NCBI RefSeq assembly: GCF_000967655.1
Contig: NZ_JXYA01000054.1
Coordinates: 17,205-81,204 of the forward strand
Length of the DNA: 64,000 nucleotides
Reading direction: 5' to 3'
Source: Pseudoalteromonas rubra
GTDB lineage: Bacteria; Pseudomonadota; Gammaproteobacteria; Enterobacterales; Alteromonadaceae
Shown here: positions 18,362-27,393 of the stretch, in pieces
Layout of the letters: each line of letters begins with the position of its first letter
Position numbering within the stretch: the first letter of the stretch is position 1
Notes under the pieces: generated by a model
Told to the model about the DNA's origin: nothing
The model's database searches: none
What the model saw: the letters and a program-made list of their open reading frames with translations, nothing else
Made by a program: the position numbers and the translations under genes

Positions 18362-19933
18362 ATGGAATTACTGTACTTTGCCGTTGCCTTCGCCTGTGGC
18401 TTTTCTGTTTATCAACTCAAACTCCCGCCACTGATTGGCTTTTTATTGGCGGGCTTTGTGCTCAACCTGTTGGGGCACAGCAGTACCGACTTGCTCACTC
18501 AGCTGGCTGACTTAGGTGTGACGCTGCTGTTATTCAGTATTGGTTTAAAACTAAAAGTATCCAACCTGATTAAACCTCAGGTGTGGGCACCTGCGAGCCT
18601 GCACTTAGTCACCAGTATTGCCTTTTTTGCCTCTTTATTACTGATGTTAGGCGCATTTGGTTTGCCTTTGTTTGTCGACCTGTCGTGGCAAAGTGCCTGC
18701 CTGGTTGGCTTTGCATTTAGTTTTTCCAGCACGGTATTTGCGGTCAAAGTACTGGAAGAGCGCGGAGAAATGGCCAGCCTGCATGGTAAAATTTCCATCG
18801 GGATCCTGGTTATGCAGGATATTTTTGCGGTCATTTTCCTGGCTATCAGTACAGGTAAGTCACCGAACGTGTGGGCACTTGCCCTGCTGGTCGGCTTGCC
18901 CTTATTACGGCCACTTTTATTCTGGGTATTGAACCGCTCCAAGCACGGTGAACTGTTACCGTTATTTGGCTTTTTCTTTGCACTGGTGCTCGGCTATCAC
19001 GGGTTCGAATTCGCGGGCCTGAAAGGCGATCTGGGCGCGCTGATCATCGGAATGATATTTGCGCCGCATAAAAAAGCGGGCGAGCTGTCGAAGGCTTTGC
19101 TCAACGTCAAAGATATTCTATTGGTTGGCTTTTTCCTGAATATCGGTCTTAATGCCAATATCTCTCTTGAAGCCGTGCTGATTGCGGTACTGCTGGCCGT
19201 CGTATTGCCCGTCAAAGTGTTTATTTATTATCTGTATACCAACATGTTCAGATTGCGTGCCCGGACCTCCCTGCTCAGTGCCTTTACACTGTCAAACTAC
19301 AGTGAGTTTGGTCTGATTGTCTGTGCGGTTGCCGCCAGCAGTGGCATGATCACGGCCGACTGGCTGGCTGTGGTTGCACTGGCAGTCTCAGTCACATTTG
19401 TTTTGGCCACTCCGCTCAATAAAAAGGCGAATGAAATCTATGTCAAACTGGAACCATTACTGATCAAGTTCGAAAGCGATAAGCGACTCGAAGAAGAGCT
19501 GCCGGTTAACCTAACCGACACGCGGATAGTGATCTTTGGCATGGGTCGCATTGGTACCGGTGCTTACGAGACGATACACGCCACCCACCCAGGCTCCGTT
19601 GCAGGTGTCGACATCAAGCCTGAGGTCGTTGAAAAGCATATCAGCCTGGAGCGCCGCGTGCTGTTGGCAGATGCGACTGACCCCGATTTCTGGCAACGGG
19701 TTAACCACTCCAATGTTGATATGGTCATGCTGGCTATGCCCAAGCATATGCAGAATATTTACGCGCTTGAGCAGTTAAAGGCATCCGGATTCTCCGGCCA
19801 GGTCACCGCCATTGCAAACTATCCGGACCAACAAAAAGAACTTGAAGATTTGGGTGTACATTCAACCTATAACTTCTATCTTGAAGCTGGTAGCGGCTTC
19901 GCAGAACACGTAAAAGAAAAATTATTTTCATAG
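18362..19933 (+). CDS. Kef-type cation:proton antiporter with RCK domain
   Basis: 523 aa. Residues 1-370 form about 11-12 hydrophobic segments of the CPA2 Na/H exchanger fold (LYFAVAFACGFSVYQLKLPPLIGFLLAG at the start). Residues about 388-500 form an RCK/TrkA-N Rossmann domain with GMGRIG near residue 396 and the acidic VAGVDIKPE at the end of the second strand. The product probably exports K+ (or Na+) in exchange for H+ under nucleotide control. There is no TrkA-C domain and no KefF/KefG partner beside it, so glutathione-adduct gating cannot be assumed. It resembles YbaL/KefC-like orphans. Transcribed alone. Confidence 0.9.
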   Translation: MELLYFAVAFACGFSVYQLKLPPLIGFLLAGFVLNLLGHSSTDLLTQLADLGVTLLLFSIGLKLKVSNLIKPQVWAPASLHLVTSIAFFASLLLMLGAFGLPLFVDLSWQSACLVGFAFSFSSTVFAVKVLEERGEMASLHGKISIGILVMQDIFAVIFLAISTGKSPNVWALALLVGLPLLRPLLFWVLNRSKHGELLPLFGFFFALVLGYHGFEFAGLKGDLGALIIGMIFAPHKKAGELSKALLNVKDILLVGFFLNIGLNANISLEAVLIAVLLAVVLPVKVFIYYLYTNMFRLRARTSLLSAFTLSNYSEFGLIVCAVAASSGMITADWLAVVALAVSVTFVLATPLNKKANEIYVKLEPLLIKFESDKRLEEELPVNLTDTRIVIFGMGRIGTGAYETIHATHPGSVAGVDIKPEVVEKHISLERRVLLADATDPDFWQRVNHSNVDMVMLAMPKHMQNIYALEQLKASGFSGQVTAIANYPDQQKELEDLGVHSTYNFYLEAGSGFAEHVKEKLFS

Positions 19934-19940
19934 TCGAAAA

Positions 19941-19978
19941 AATAATTCTCAGTATCAATAGCGGTACTGAGAATTATT
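19941..19978. terminator. Terminator hairpin after the Kef-type gene
   Basis: Perfect 14-bp arms AATAATTCTCAGTA (19941-19954) and TACTGAGAATTATT (19965-19978), 10-nt loop, 8 bp after the stop codon. Confidence 0.8.
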
Positions 19979-20217
19979 TCTAATTCCGCATCATATAGTT
20001 ACATCTAGACGTCTAAAAATCAGGCACATAACTTTGACTGTTTTGTAACTACACGATTTACAAAGCTTTACATCATCGTTGGTAATTACCCCTCAATTCG
20101 AAGTACACTGGCCCCAGTAGGTTAGTTGCACTAATCTATTTTCTCAATTTAAATCTGATACTTATACCCCTCAATCAGGAACATTGAGTGGGGACGATAT
20201 TATTCGGGAGGGCACGC

Positions 20218-20502
20218 ATGTTAAAAAATAAATCGGCTTCTTACTTTCCAGCAGCGGTGGATGATGTAAACGCAGGCCCGCTCGCAAAATTGCAAGCGCA
20301 GCTGGACGCTATTCAAGATTCAGGAATGACAGCGTTGACAATTAGGGACATACTTTTTCATAAGATGCTGGACATGCATGCAGTCCCTAAAGAACACTTT
20401 TTACGCGATCAGGCAACGCCTGAGAGATTAGACGACCCAACCATTATTGAGCAATTAAACGAGCTGGGTTTCTACCGCACCTCACCCAATCAGGTGCACT
20501 AA
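20218..20502 (+). CDS. Small conserved-looking protein of unknown function
   Basis: 94 aa from ATG 20218, which has GGGAGGG 6 nt upstream; the in-frame GTG at 20188 would add ten residues lying partly over the ribosome site. I do not recognise a family. The protein is soluble and acidic in its second half, with an amphipathic stretch LAKLQAQLDAIQDSGMTALT and a C-terminal segment rich in Glu, Asp and Leu (PTIIEQLNELGFYRT). It has no signal peptide and no cysteine. It is monocistronic, between a Kef antiporter terminator and its own terminator. A long A/T-rich leader (about 240 bp) precedes it, which may indicate regulated expression. Confidence 0.75.
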   Translation: MLKNKSASYFPAAVDDVNAGPLAKLQAQLDAIQDSGMTALTIRDILFHKMLDMHAVPKEHFLRDQATPERLDDPTIIEQLNELGFYRTSPNQVH

Positions 20503-20532
20503 GTTTCAATTTACGGGAGCCTACTCTCCCTT

Positions 20533-20562
20533 ATAGGCTGGCAATGCCCGTCGCCAGCCTAT
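20533..20562. terminator. Shared terminator of the small gene and the desaturase
   Basis: ATAGGCTGGC (20533-20542) and GCCAGCCTAT (20553-20562), 10-nt loop, then TTTCTCTCT on the plus strand. It overlaps the stop codon of the minus-strand desaturase. Confidence 0.8.
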
Positions 20563-21536
20563 TTCTCTCTCTTCACTTCTCCGCGCGCATTTTTTGGCAA
20601 TAAAGTTAACCACGCTTCTCGCAGCGGCTTCAGATAGATTGCGCTCAGGCTATCATGACCCGCATCGTAACGCCCGACACCAATTTCAATGTCCTTGACT
20701 TGCGAGGCACGGATCAGTGAACGCCCCAGCCGGTCCCAGATAGCCAGTGCTGATCCTAAGTTGGTGTCAAAATGCGCCGGATCGGCACTGTGGTGGATCT
20801 GATGTTGTGCCGGGCTGATAAACCAGTTTTCTACCTTGTCTCCCCAGCTTAGCCAAATATGTGAATGGCGCAGATTCGAGCCACAGATGTTAAACAAAAA
20901 GACAAATGCATTCGCCCCCAAAATATCAAACATACTCAGTGCGGTGCCAAAGACAAAATAGCCCAGTCCAACCACAATCCCCTGGGTCAGCGCCATCCGG
21001 CATGCATACAGGTAACTTTCAACCGGGTGAGAGCGGTAGATGGTAAACGGCGTCAGTACTTTTGCTGAATGGTGTACTTTATGAAATTCCCATAAAAACG
21101 GGATTTTATGTAGCGCCAGATGCAACAGATAGCGGGTAAAATCGTCGATCAGAAACAGCATCAGTGTAAACAAAAAAATGACCACCGACTCATCCCAGGC
21201 CAAATGTAACGGGGCGCCAAATAACCATTCCAGCGCGTCTGAAACAGCAATCGCCACTGGCACCATAGTCAGGACGATGGGCGCAAAGGTCAGTGCTTTG
21301 ATCAGCTTGTTAACCACAAACAAACCGTAATCCAGTTTGGCACTGTCTGAAAGCCAGACATCGCTAGGAAACAAAAAGCCCATAAACCCTTTCAATGAAC
21401 GAGGGCCGTGCAACTTGCTGTACACCAGGCCTGCCATTACCACGGCACTGAGTAAATACAGCCAGTAAATGCGTTTATTTGCATCCAGTAAGTAACCGGG
21501 CAAAGAAGATATGCTTTGCCAGAGCGTTTCTACCAT
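20559..21536 (-). CDS. Fatty acid hydroxylase / sterol desaturase family membrane protein
   Basis: 325 aa. Di-iron membrane oxygenase of the ERG3/fatty acid hydroxylase superfamily. The three His boxes are HLALH (HX3H, near residue 146), HKVHH (HX2HH, near 159) and HQIHH (HX2HH, near 248). There are several hydrophobic segments, including the N-terminal LYLLSAVVMAGLVYSKL and the pair around FTLMLFLIDDF. In bacteria such enzymes hydroxylate or desaturate lipids; the substrate is not evident. It has its own AGGAG ribosome site 11 nt from the ATG, and a terminator separates it from the TonB receptor gene upstream. Confidence 0.9.
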   Translation of the reverse strand: MVETLWQSISSLPGYLLDANKRIYWLYLLSAVVMAGLVYSKLHGPRSLKGFMGFLFPSDVWLSDSAKLDYGLFVVNKLIKALTFAPIVLTMVPVAIAVSDALEWLFGAPLHLAWDESVVIFLFTLMLFLIDDFTRYLLHLALHKIPFLWEFHKVHHSAKVLTPFTIYRSHPVESYLYACRMALTQGIVVGLGYFVFGTALSMFDILGANAFVFLFNICGSNLRHSHIWLSWGDKVENWFISPAQHQIHHSADPAHFDTNLGSALAIWDRLGRSLIRASQVKDIEIGVGRYDAGHDSLSAIYLKPLREAWLTLLPKNARGEVKREK

Positions 21537-21555
21537 AAAGTGGACTGACTCCTGT

Positions 21556-21579
21556 AAAAAAGGCCACTGATTAGCGGCC
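21556..21579 (-). terminator. Terminator of the TonB receptor operon
   Basis: On the minus strand GGCCGCT-AATC-AGTGGCC (21579-21562, one G-T pair) is followed by six T (21561-21556). A further imperfect dyad (ATGCCAGAT/ATCTGGCAT, 21598-21631) lies between it and the receptor stop. Confidence 0.8.
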
Positions 21580-21644
21580 CTGTAAGTATACTCAATTATG
21601 CCAGATACACAGCTGAATGTGCATCTGGCATGGGGTCATTCAAG

Positions 21645-23873
21645 TTAGAATGAATACTTATAACCCAGCGTAAACTGGCGAGGTTTGCCCGGTCGTGCTC
21701 CGTAAGGACGACGACTGACGATCTTAGTCTCGTCCAGCAGGTTATCAACCTTGGCGTATACCTGGCCGTATTTACCCAGCTCATAAACCGCAGACAGATC
21801 GACGGTTGTAATCGCCGACACTTCTTTGCCCTCAAGTACCAGGTTGTAGCTACCATTTGGCGCATTCGCGTCTGTACTGCTATCCCAGCTGCGTCCGGCC
21901 GCTTCCGACATAGAGCCCACATACTTTACCGCCAGCGATACACGCCAGTCAGGTGCCGACACACCAATGTTAAAGCTGGCCTGGTGCTCTGGCAGATAAG
22001 GCAGCTCATCGCCGCTTTTCACATGGCCCCATTGTGCAAAGTTCGTATACCGATCGTTTTTGAATTCACCTTTGGTATAGGTGTAAACAAAACCGTAAGG
22101 GATATCAATCTGCAGATTCAGTGGGTAACGCTGACTGAACTGAGCCTCCAGTCCGTACACATGTGCTTCACCGCCGTTGAACTCTCTGCCCACTTCCAGG
22201 GCACCACAGTTAGACTGACCGCAGCTCTCTTTCAGATTGCTGTAATCATTAAAGAAGCTAACAACTTCAAGCTGGGTCACCCCATCGTTAAAGCGCCCAC
22301 CGAATTCATAGTTGGTGCTTTTCTCGATTTCAATATCCACGGACTGCTGCGGTGATGCCGGAGAGAATCCCTGATGAACACCGAATAAAATACCCGAATC
22401 TTCCGATAACTGATAAAAACCACTCATGCCAGGCAGCCAGATCCGCGTGGTTTTATTCTGCCAGTCATCCGCATTCGCATTGTTCTGATAGGCCATGTCC
22501 ATCAGCTCGCCACGCACGCCCAGACCCAGCGTCAGCGCATCGATTGTCACCTTGTCTTCAAGATAGACAGACCAGGCTTGGGTGTTTTCGGTATTCTGAG
22601 AGGTATAGACCTTATCTAATCCAAGGTTAAAGGCGCTGCCGTCTCTCATCCCGTAGGTTTCTTTGAAGTGCTTACGCTCAATCTCATCTTCATGGAAGCG
22701 TACACCGAAAGATAACGTATTGTCGAAGCCTGCCAGCTTAAACTTAGCAGAGCCATCTACCTGGATCCCTTGCGAGAAGTATTCACGGTCATTCGTGCCC
22801 ATCGACAGATAGTTAGGACGGCCACTATCAGCAATGGAGTCTGCCGTGCCACTGATCACCTGATACAGACGTTGATATTGCTCATCTTCAGGATTGGCCA
22901 GAATCTCAGATAAAGTCGCATCTGTGTTGGTTAAGCCATCAAGCTTGAGCCAGGCACGTTCATAGTCATTGCGGTACACCCGGGAAGTCAGGCTTACATC
23001 CTGAAACTTCAAGTGATGAGAAAACATCACCTGGGTGTGCTTGGTGTCCATGTTATCGGGCTGAGACGCGGCATAACGACGATAAGGTGTGGCATCAAAG
23101 TCTGCATCAGTCAGGCCCAGATAAGTTTCGTTGGACAGTTCATCCGCATAACTGAGCTTAAGTCCAAAGGTGTGCTCAAACTCACCTTGCTGTAGTTTGT
23201 AGTTAAACTTAGCCAGCAAGTCATTTTTCTCAAACCCGGTATCTGCACCGCCATCCAAGTCTTTAAACCCGTCCGCTTGCAGATTCACCCCTTCAAGCAG
23301 GAAGCCCACGTTATTAACTACTGAACCGAAGTAAGCATGTGCTTTGCTGTAGCCATCACTGCCCGTTGCCAGGTCAATGGCACCTTCAGAAAACTCAGGT
23401 ACAGCACGCGTAACCAGGTTCAGCGCCCCAGCAACAGACTGAGGGCCATGTTTAATCGCCGCCGGCCCTTTGAATACTTCAACGGCCGTCATACGGGTTG
23501 TTACCGGAAAATAATAGGCTGCGGGTGCTGAATAAGGCGCCGGGCCAATCAGTACACCATCTTCCATAATGGTGATTTTCTTACTCCGCTCCGGAGTGAC
23601 ACCACGAAAGCCAATGTTAGGACGCAGACCATAGCCATCTTCCTCACGGATATTGACGCCCGGCACAGAAGATAAAATACGGTGGATATCGTCGTACTCA
23701 AATTCAGCCAGCTGTTCTTCGCTAAGCAGCGTTGCAGAGCCTGCCTCGGTACGTAGTTTGTCGTAATGACTCAGGATCTGAATGTGCTCCATGTCGTCAT
23801 TTTTTGCATCATCATTTGCCAGTACCTGAGGCGCTGCAAGCGCAACAGCCATGGCCAACACAGATCGTTTCAT
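21645..23873 (-). CDS. TonB-dependent outer membrane receptor, FecA-like (putative iron uptake)
   Basis: 742 aa from the second of two adjacent ATGs (23873; AAAGGG 6 nt upstream, overlapping the preceding stop). The signal peptide MKRSVLAMAVALAAPQVLAND is followed by a TonB-box-like EHIQILSH. The plug domain shows SVPGVNIREEDGYGLRPNIGFRG and KGPAAIKHGPQSVAGALNLVT, and the barrel ends with the aromatic C-terminus TLGYKYSF. Plug motifs resemble ferric dicitrate receptors (FecA), but there is no N-terminal signalling extension and no fecI/fecR. Third gene of an operon with an imelysin-like and a DUF4856 lipoprotein. Ferric iron-chelate uptake is inferred; the ligand is unknown. Confidence 0.92.
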   Translation of the reverse strand: MKRSVLAMAVALAAPQVLANDDAKNDDMEHIQILSHYDKLRTEAGSATLLSEEQLAEFEYDDIHRILSSVPGVNIREEDGYGLRPNIGFRGVTPERSKKITIMEDGVLIGPAPYSAPAAYYFPVTTRMTAVEVFKGPAAIKHGPQSVAGALNLVTRAVPEFSEGAIDLATGSDGYSKAHAYFGSVVNNVGFLLEGVNLQADGFKDLDGGADTGFEKNDLLAKFNYKLQQGEFEHTFGLKLSYADELSNETYLGLTDADFDATPYRRYAASQPDNMDTKHTQVMFSHHLKFQDVSLTSRVYRNDYERAWLKLDGLTNTDATLSEILANPEDEQYQRLYQVISGTADSIADSGRPNYLSMGTNDREYFSQGIQVDGSAKFKLAGFDNTLSFGVRFHEDEIERKHFKETYGMRDGSAFNLGLDKVYTSQNTENTQAWSVYLEDKVTIDALTLGLGVRGELMDMAYQNNANADDWQNKTTRIWLPGMSGFYQLSEDSGILFGVHQGFSPASPQQSVDIEIEKSTNYEFGGRFNDGVTQLEVVSFFNDYSNLKESCGQSNCGALEVGREFNGGEAHVYGLEAQFSQRYPLNLQIDIPYGFVYTYTKGEFKNDRYTNFAQWGHVKSGDELPYLPEHQASFNIGVSAPDWRVSLAVKYVGSMSEAAGRSWDSSTDANAPNGSYNLVLEGKEVSAITTVDLSAVYELGKYGQVYAKVDNLLDETKIVSRRPYGARPGKPRQFTLGYKYSF

Positions 23874-23883
23874 CATGAACCCT

Positions 23884-25158
23884 TTAGTCATTGTCACCTG
23901 CCGATGTTTTTGGAAGTTCCAGAGCCAGTTTTTGGATAAAGTCATTCTTAAGCTGATCGGTCACATCTTTGACCTTAGCATGGGTGTTTGTCACCCCGGC
24001 AGTGTCCTCTTCCAAGGCTTGCTGCAAGCTGCCATTGAGTGCCGCTGTCGCAGCTTTAGCATCAGCAATCCCCTGCAACATGATTTCTTTGGTCTGGCTG
24101 GCATCCTGTTCATCAAGGAAATCATCAAATCCGGTAGTGTCTTCACTGTCTGTGCCCTGGCCCAGGAAAATTTGCTCAAAGGCAGCAATGTTAGCCTGAA
24201 TATTCTCTAAAGAGTGTTTGGCAAACTGTGATTCGACCGCCTGCGGACACACCTCAGTACCGCATTGGTTCGCAAACAAGCCCAGTGGCGTTGCCAGTTT
24301 GTAATCTTTCAGCTCTTCCGTCATATAGAATAAGGCATCGGAGATCAGGTTAACGGCCTCGGTGACCGTGCTAAATTCACTGCCTGCCTCACCGGCATTT
24401 TTAAGCTTAGCCGCATAGCCTTGGTCGCCCGCCCATTCGAACATCAAGCGTTCGGAGGTTTCTTTCAGATCAGTCGACACCGCAACCGCATACTGACAAC
24501 GCATTGTGCGTCGTTGCTGCTCATCAAGCGTATTCCACTGTGCCAGGATGTCGCCACTGGCGGCAGCTGAACAGCTATGGTTTAAATCATTGTTGAACAA
24601 CAGGTACTCAAGGGCATCTAAACCACGACGTTTATCGCTGCGTTTGCTGATGTCGTAAGGCACGCCATTGATGTCACCCTGTGCAAAGTAAGCCACATCC
24701 TGATCGACATTACAGTAGTTGGTATCCGGCCAGGAATAGATATCTTTACGCAGTGCTTTGTCATCGGCCAGTAATGGACCGACTATCATCAGCTCAGCAT
24801 GTTGCCAGCTCACCATCGCTTCTTTCCAGCCATTTTGCGCAGCAAGCTTGGCTTCATCTCGTGCCGCTTTGGCCGCTTCGTCTTGCAGGGTTGGATCAAA
24901 CGCACTTTCCAGGTCGCAATAGGCTTTCACTATCGCCGGCTGTGCGCTGGCTTTGTCTGCAAACTGCTGGAACGTGGGGGTAAACACATTGTCGGCCAGG
25001 TTAGCGACCAGCTTTTTCTGATCGAACGTCGTTGGCTCTACCACCGGCGTCCCCTGATTGTATCCCGGGCCCGCAGAGCTGGAGGTACTTTCGCCACATC
25101 CGCTTAATGCCAAACCAATGGCCGTTGCCAGTAAAATAGGTCTGGGGTGTATTCTCAT
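23884..25158 (-). CDS. Imelysin family (M75-like) lipoprotein with altered GxHxxE motif
   Basis: 424 aa from ATG 25158 (GAGG 7 nt upstream; a TTG at 25170 is less likely). The signal peptide ends in the lipobox LALSGC, predicting a lipid anchor in the envelope. The helical imelysin-like fold is suggested by WKEAMVSWQHAELM and RGLDALEYLLFN. In the family this second site reads GxHxxE; here it is GLDALE (residues 179-184), with Asp181 where His is expected. The cysteines around NHSCSA and QCGTEVC are notable. It sits between a DUF4856 lipoprotein and a TonB receptor, so a role in iron binding or handover is inferred; peptidase activity is doubtful. Confidence 0.88.
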   Translation of the reverse strand: MRIHPRPILLATAIGLALSGCGESTSSSAGPGYNQGTPVVEPTTFDQKKLVANLADNVFTPTFQQFADKASAQPAIVKAYCDLESAFDPTLQDEAAKAARDEAKLAAQNGWKEAMVSWQHAELMIVGPLLADDKALRKDIYSWPDTNYCNVDQDVAYFAQGDINGVPYDISKRSDKRRGLDALEYLLFNNDLNHSCSAAASGDILAQWNTLDEQQRRTMRCQYAVAVSTDLKETSERLMFEWAGDQGYAAKLKNAGEAGSEFSTVTEAVNLISDALFYMTEELKDYKLATPLGLFANQCGTEVCPQAVESQFAKHSLENIQANIAAFEQIFLGQGTDSEDTTGFDDFLDEQDASQTKEIMLQGIADAKAATAALNGSLQQALEEDTAGVTNTHAKVKDVTDQLKNDFIQKLALELPKTSAGDND

Positions 25159-25188
25159 TATTTGCCTCAAATGAATAGTCTAGATACG

Positions 25189-25219
25189 CAAAAGGCTAGC
25201 AAACATTGCTAACCTTTTG
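25189..25219 (-). other. Intercistronic hairpin between the DUF4856 and imelysin-like genes
   Basis: CAAAAGGCTAGC (25189-25200) and GCTAACCTTTTG (25208-25219) pair with one mismatch around a 7-nt loop, 23 bp past the DUF4856 stop. It may attenuate, or stabilise the 3' end of the upstream message. No long T-run follows. Confidence 0.55.
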
Positions 25220-25242
25220 ACAGTTCGGTGAATCGTTATAAC

Positions 25243-27072
25243 TTACCAGTTAGCAACATTCTCTGCATCAAATTCGTAGACAAGCTCGAGAATCTCACGT
25301 GCTTGATCCAGAGACTGCTTGTAATCTGTGATGCCGTCGGCATCAATTACAGGCTTATTGCCCATTAGCGTATGAAGTCTTGCAAACTCTCCCTCATGCT
25401 CTGACGCGTAGAAAGGTGAATTCGGGTTAAACTGGAAGTTAAGTGCAAAGCCTTTCATTTCCGACCAGTTTTTAGCTAGATCATTAAATACAGCACGCAT
25501 TTTTTCTTTGTCAAGCTGTTCTGCCTTTAATTCTACTAACAAGTCGTCTAACGCTGTCTTAGTATCATTGATATAGTGAACAACCGTCGCAGCAATGGCT
25601 TTTTCCCACGCAAGCAGCGCTTTGTTGGCGTGAACTTCCAGCGCTTGCACGTCCAAAGCTCCCTCAGTTGAGTTGATCAACTGACGGCCATTGTAGAATG
25701 CTTCAAATGCTTCTTTGGTTAAGTCGGTCGGGTTGGTATTACCTGCCGTACCCAGATCACGCTTGGCAGCATTGGTTGAATTGCCGAAATTATATTCGGA
25801 GTTAAAGTCAATTTTACCATCGGCATTGGCATCATTGTACCCTGCACTAAAACCGTCGCGGCCACCTTTGCCGGCAATTTCGATATCTTCGTAACTCATA
25901 TAGTTACGTGCCGCACCGAAATAACCAAATCCTTCATCCCATTGATGCTCCAGGTTTGTGTAAGGTTTTACGCTCCCATCTTTCTCAACTGGTTTTGTAT
26001 TGTCAGCCAAAAGCCCTTTGTCTGCGTCCAGATAGTCATCTGCTGCCTGAGAAAAAGCAACCGCGCCATACAAAAACTTCTGGATCAACTGGCTTAGATC
26101 AACGCCGTCAGACGTGACATAAATTGTCTCAATTTCAACACCTCTGGGACCGATCGCCTGCTCAAATGCACGCTCAGCAAGTTGCTCGAATAACTGCTGA
26201 ACAACCAGGTCAGGAATAGGTGTTTTTTCTGCATCATTCTGAGTCGTATCTACCGGCCAGCCAACAAAATCACCTTCGTCTGTCCATCCTTTTTTATCCT
26301 GACCACCGGGGTCATTCCCTGCAACTTTACCTTGCAGGTTTTTGTGAGAAGACGAAATGTCAATCAGTGAATTTTGAGCAGCAGCAGGCTCAGCTCCGAT
26401 AGTCAAAGGGCGGTTTTCCCAAATACTTTCGTAATCATCTTCAGAAACTGAATAAAACTTATTGAGCTCAGTTATAAGAGTGGCTTCAGTTGCGTTCGCA
26501 TCTTTTGCACTATTCACAAACTCGTCGCTCTTAATATAGTTAAATAGCTCTTTGATCAACACATGGCGTGCGATCTGACCTGAGTAAGCAACGCTTGACT
26601 TGCCTTCCTCAAAACGGCTAATGAAGTCGTAGTCCATTTCATCTTCAACATTGAGAGTGAATGAAAGCGTTACAGGATCATTCTGGCCGTCTTCTACTGA
26701 CACAGTCATCGTCACTTGCGGCTCAAGCTCGTAGTTGAGGTACTGTCCAGCTTTAAGCGCCAGAATGCCACCCTCTTTGATTTCAAATCGATCATCCGAT
26801 GGTGCTGAAAACTCGTGAGTTGTATCATCACTGTCTGTGGCGACTAGCTTACCAATCTCCACCGCAACCATGTTTTCTTTAACCGTTGTTACCTTTTCAC
26901 CATTCGAATTTTGCGGTTCAACACTTGTTGGTTTTGCATTTGTTGTTTGGTCAGGGGTTTGACCGTTGTTGTTATTATTGTTGTTGTCATTTGAGCTTGA
27001 ACCGCCACAGGCAGTCAGACCTAAAGTGGCAACTAAAATAGAAGTAGCTAGCAGAGATTTTTTGAAAATCAT
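25243..27072 (-). CDS. DUF4856 family lipoprotein
   Basis: 609 aa. The signal peptide ends in the lipobox GLTACG, followed by a low-complexity Ser/Asn linker. Residues about 45-145 look like a cadherin-type beta-sandwich (LVATDSDDTTHEFS, SVEDGQNDPVTLSF). The remainder is helical and matches the DUF4856 pattern, with LEHQWDEGFGYFGAARNY and a Ca-binding-like loop DANADGKIDFNSE. DUF4856 proteins are imelysin-related and occur with iron-regulated receptors. It is the first gene of the operon; a sigma-70-like promoter with a Fur-like dyad lies about 50-85 bp upstream. Function is unproven; a periplasm- or surface-facing iron-handling role is inferred. Confidence 0.85.
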   Translation of the reverse strand: MIFKKSLLATSILVATLGLTACGGSSSNDNNNNNNNGQTPDQTTNAKPTSVEPQNSNGEKVTTVKENMVAVEIGKLVATDSDDTTHEFSAPSDDRFEIKEGGILALKAGQYLNYELEPQVTMTVSVEDGQNDPVTLSFTLNVEDEMDYDFISRFEEGKSSVAYSGQIARHVLIKELFNYIKSDEFVNSAKDANATEATLITELNKFYSVSEDDYESIWENRPLTIGAEPAAAQNSLIDISSSHKNLQGKVAGNDPGGQDKKGWTDEGDFVGWPVDTTQNDAEKTPIPDLVVQQLFEQLAERAFEQAIGPRGVEIETIYVTSDGVDLSQLIQKFLYGAVAFSQAADDYLDADKGLLADNTKPVEKDGSVKPYTNLEHQWDEGFGYFGAARNYMSYEDIEIAGKGGRDGFSAGYNDANADGKIDFNSEYNFGNSTNAAKRDLGTAGNTNPTDLTKEAFEAFYNGRQLINSTEGALDVQALEVHANKALLAWEKAIAATVVHYINDTKTALDDLLVELKAEQLDKEKMRAVFNDLAKNWSEMKGFALNFQFNPNSPFYASEHEGEFARLHTLMGNKPVIDADGITDYKQSLDQAREILELVYEFDAENVANW

Positions 27073-27121
27073 TGAGCATTCCTTAATAAAGCAATGTTAA
27101 AAATTATTCTTAGTCGCGTTA

Positions 27122-27157
27122 AGTATACACCGCTTTAAATAGCAATCAATTCTATTT
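27122..27157 (-). promoter_or_regulatory. Promoter of the DUF4856-imelysin-TonB operon with Fur-like dyad
   Basis: On the minus strand TTGATT (27149-27144), 16-bp spacer, TATACT (27127-27122). The dyad AAATAG-N9-CTATTT (27137-27157) overlaps the -35. Its inner 19 bp agree with the Vibrio-type Fur consensus AATGANAATNATTNTCATT at 11 of 16 fixed positions, a moderate match only. Confidence 0.5.
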
Positions 27158-27393
27158 ACGTTGTCAAATGCACGATTTAGATCAAGGAATACGCAGAAAT
27201 ATCCGCTTTGTGATACGCCAGAATATAGCTTACAGGAGGGAACAATTCACATAACTAAATGATATAAATGAATTATATTGTATTTCAAAGGATGAGTATA
27301 AGCGGCCAGGAATAGACTATGTACAATCGAGAGCGAATGGATAGTTCGAATAATTGGAACTATCCGTTGTGGAAATTTCGCCAATCTTTGGCT
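27158..27393. other. Upstream part of the 27.1-27.4 kb intergenic region
   Basis: A/T-rich and without an ORF. It contains one dyad, GGATAGTTC (27339-27347) with GAACTATCC (27357-27365), lying 29 bp past the stop of the minus-strand regulator gene. Without a T-run it is at best a weak terminator. Confidence 0.45.
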
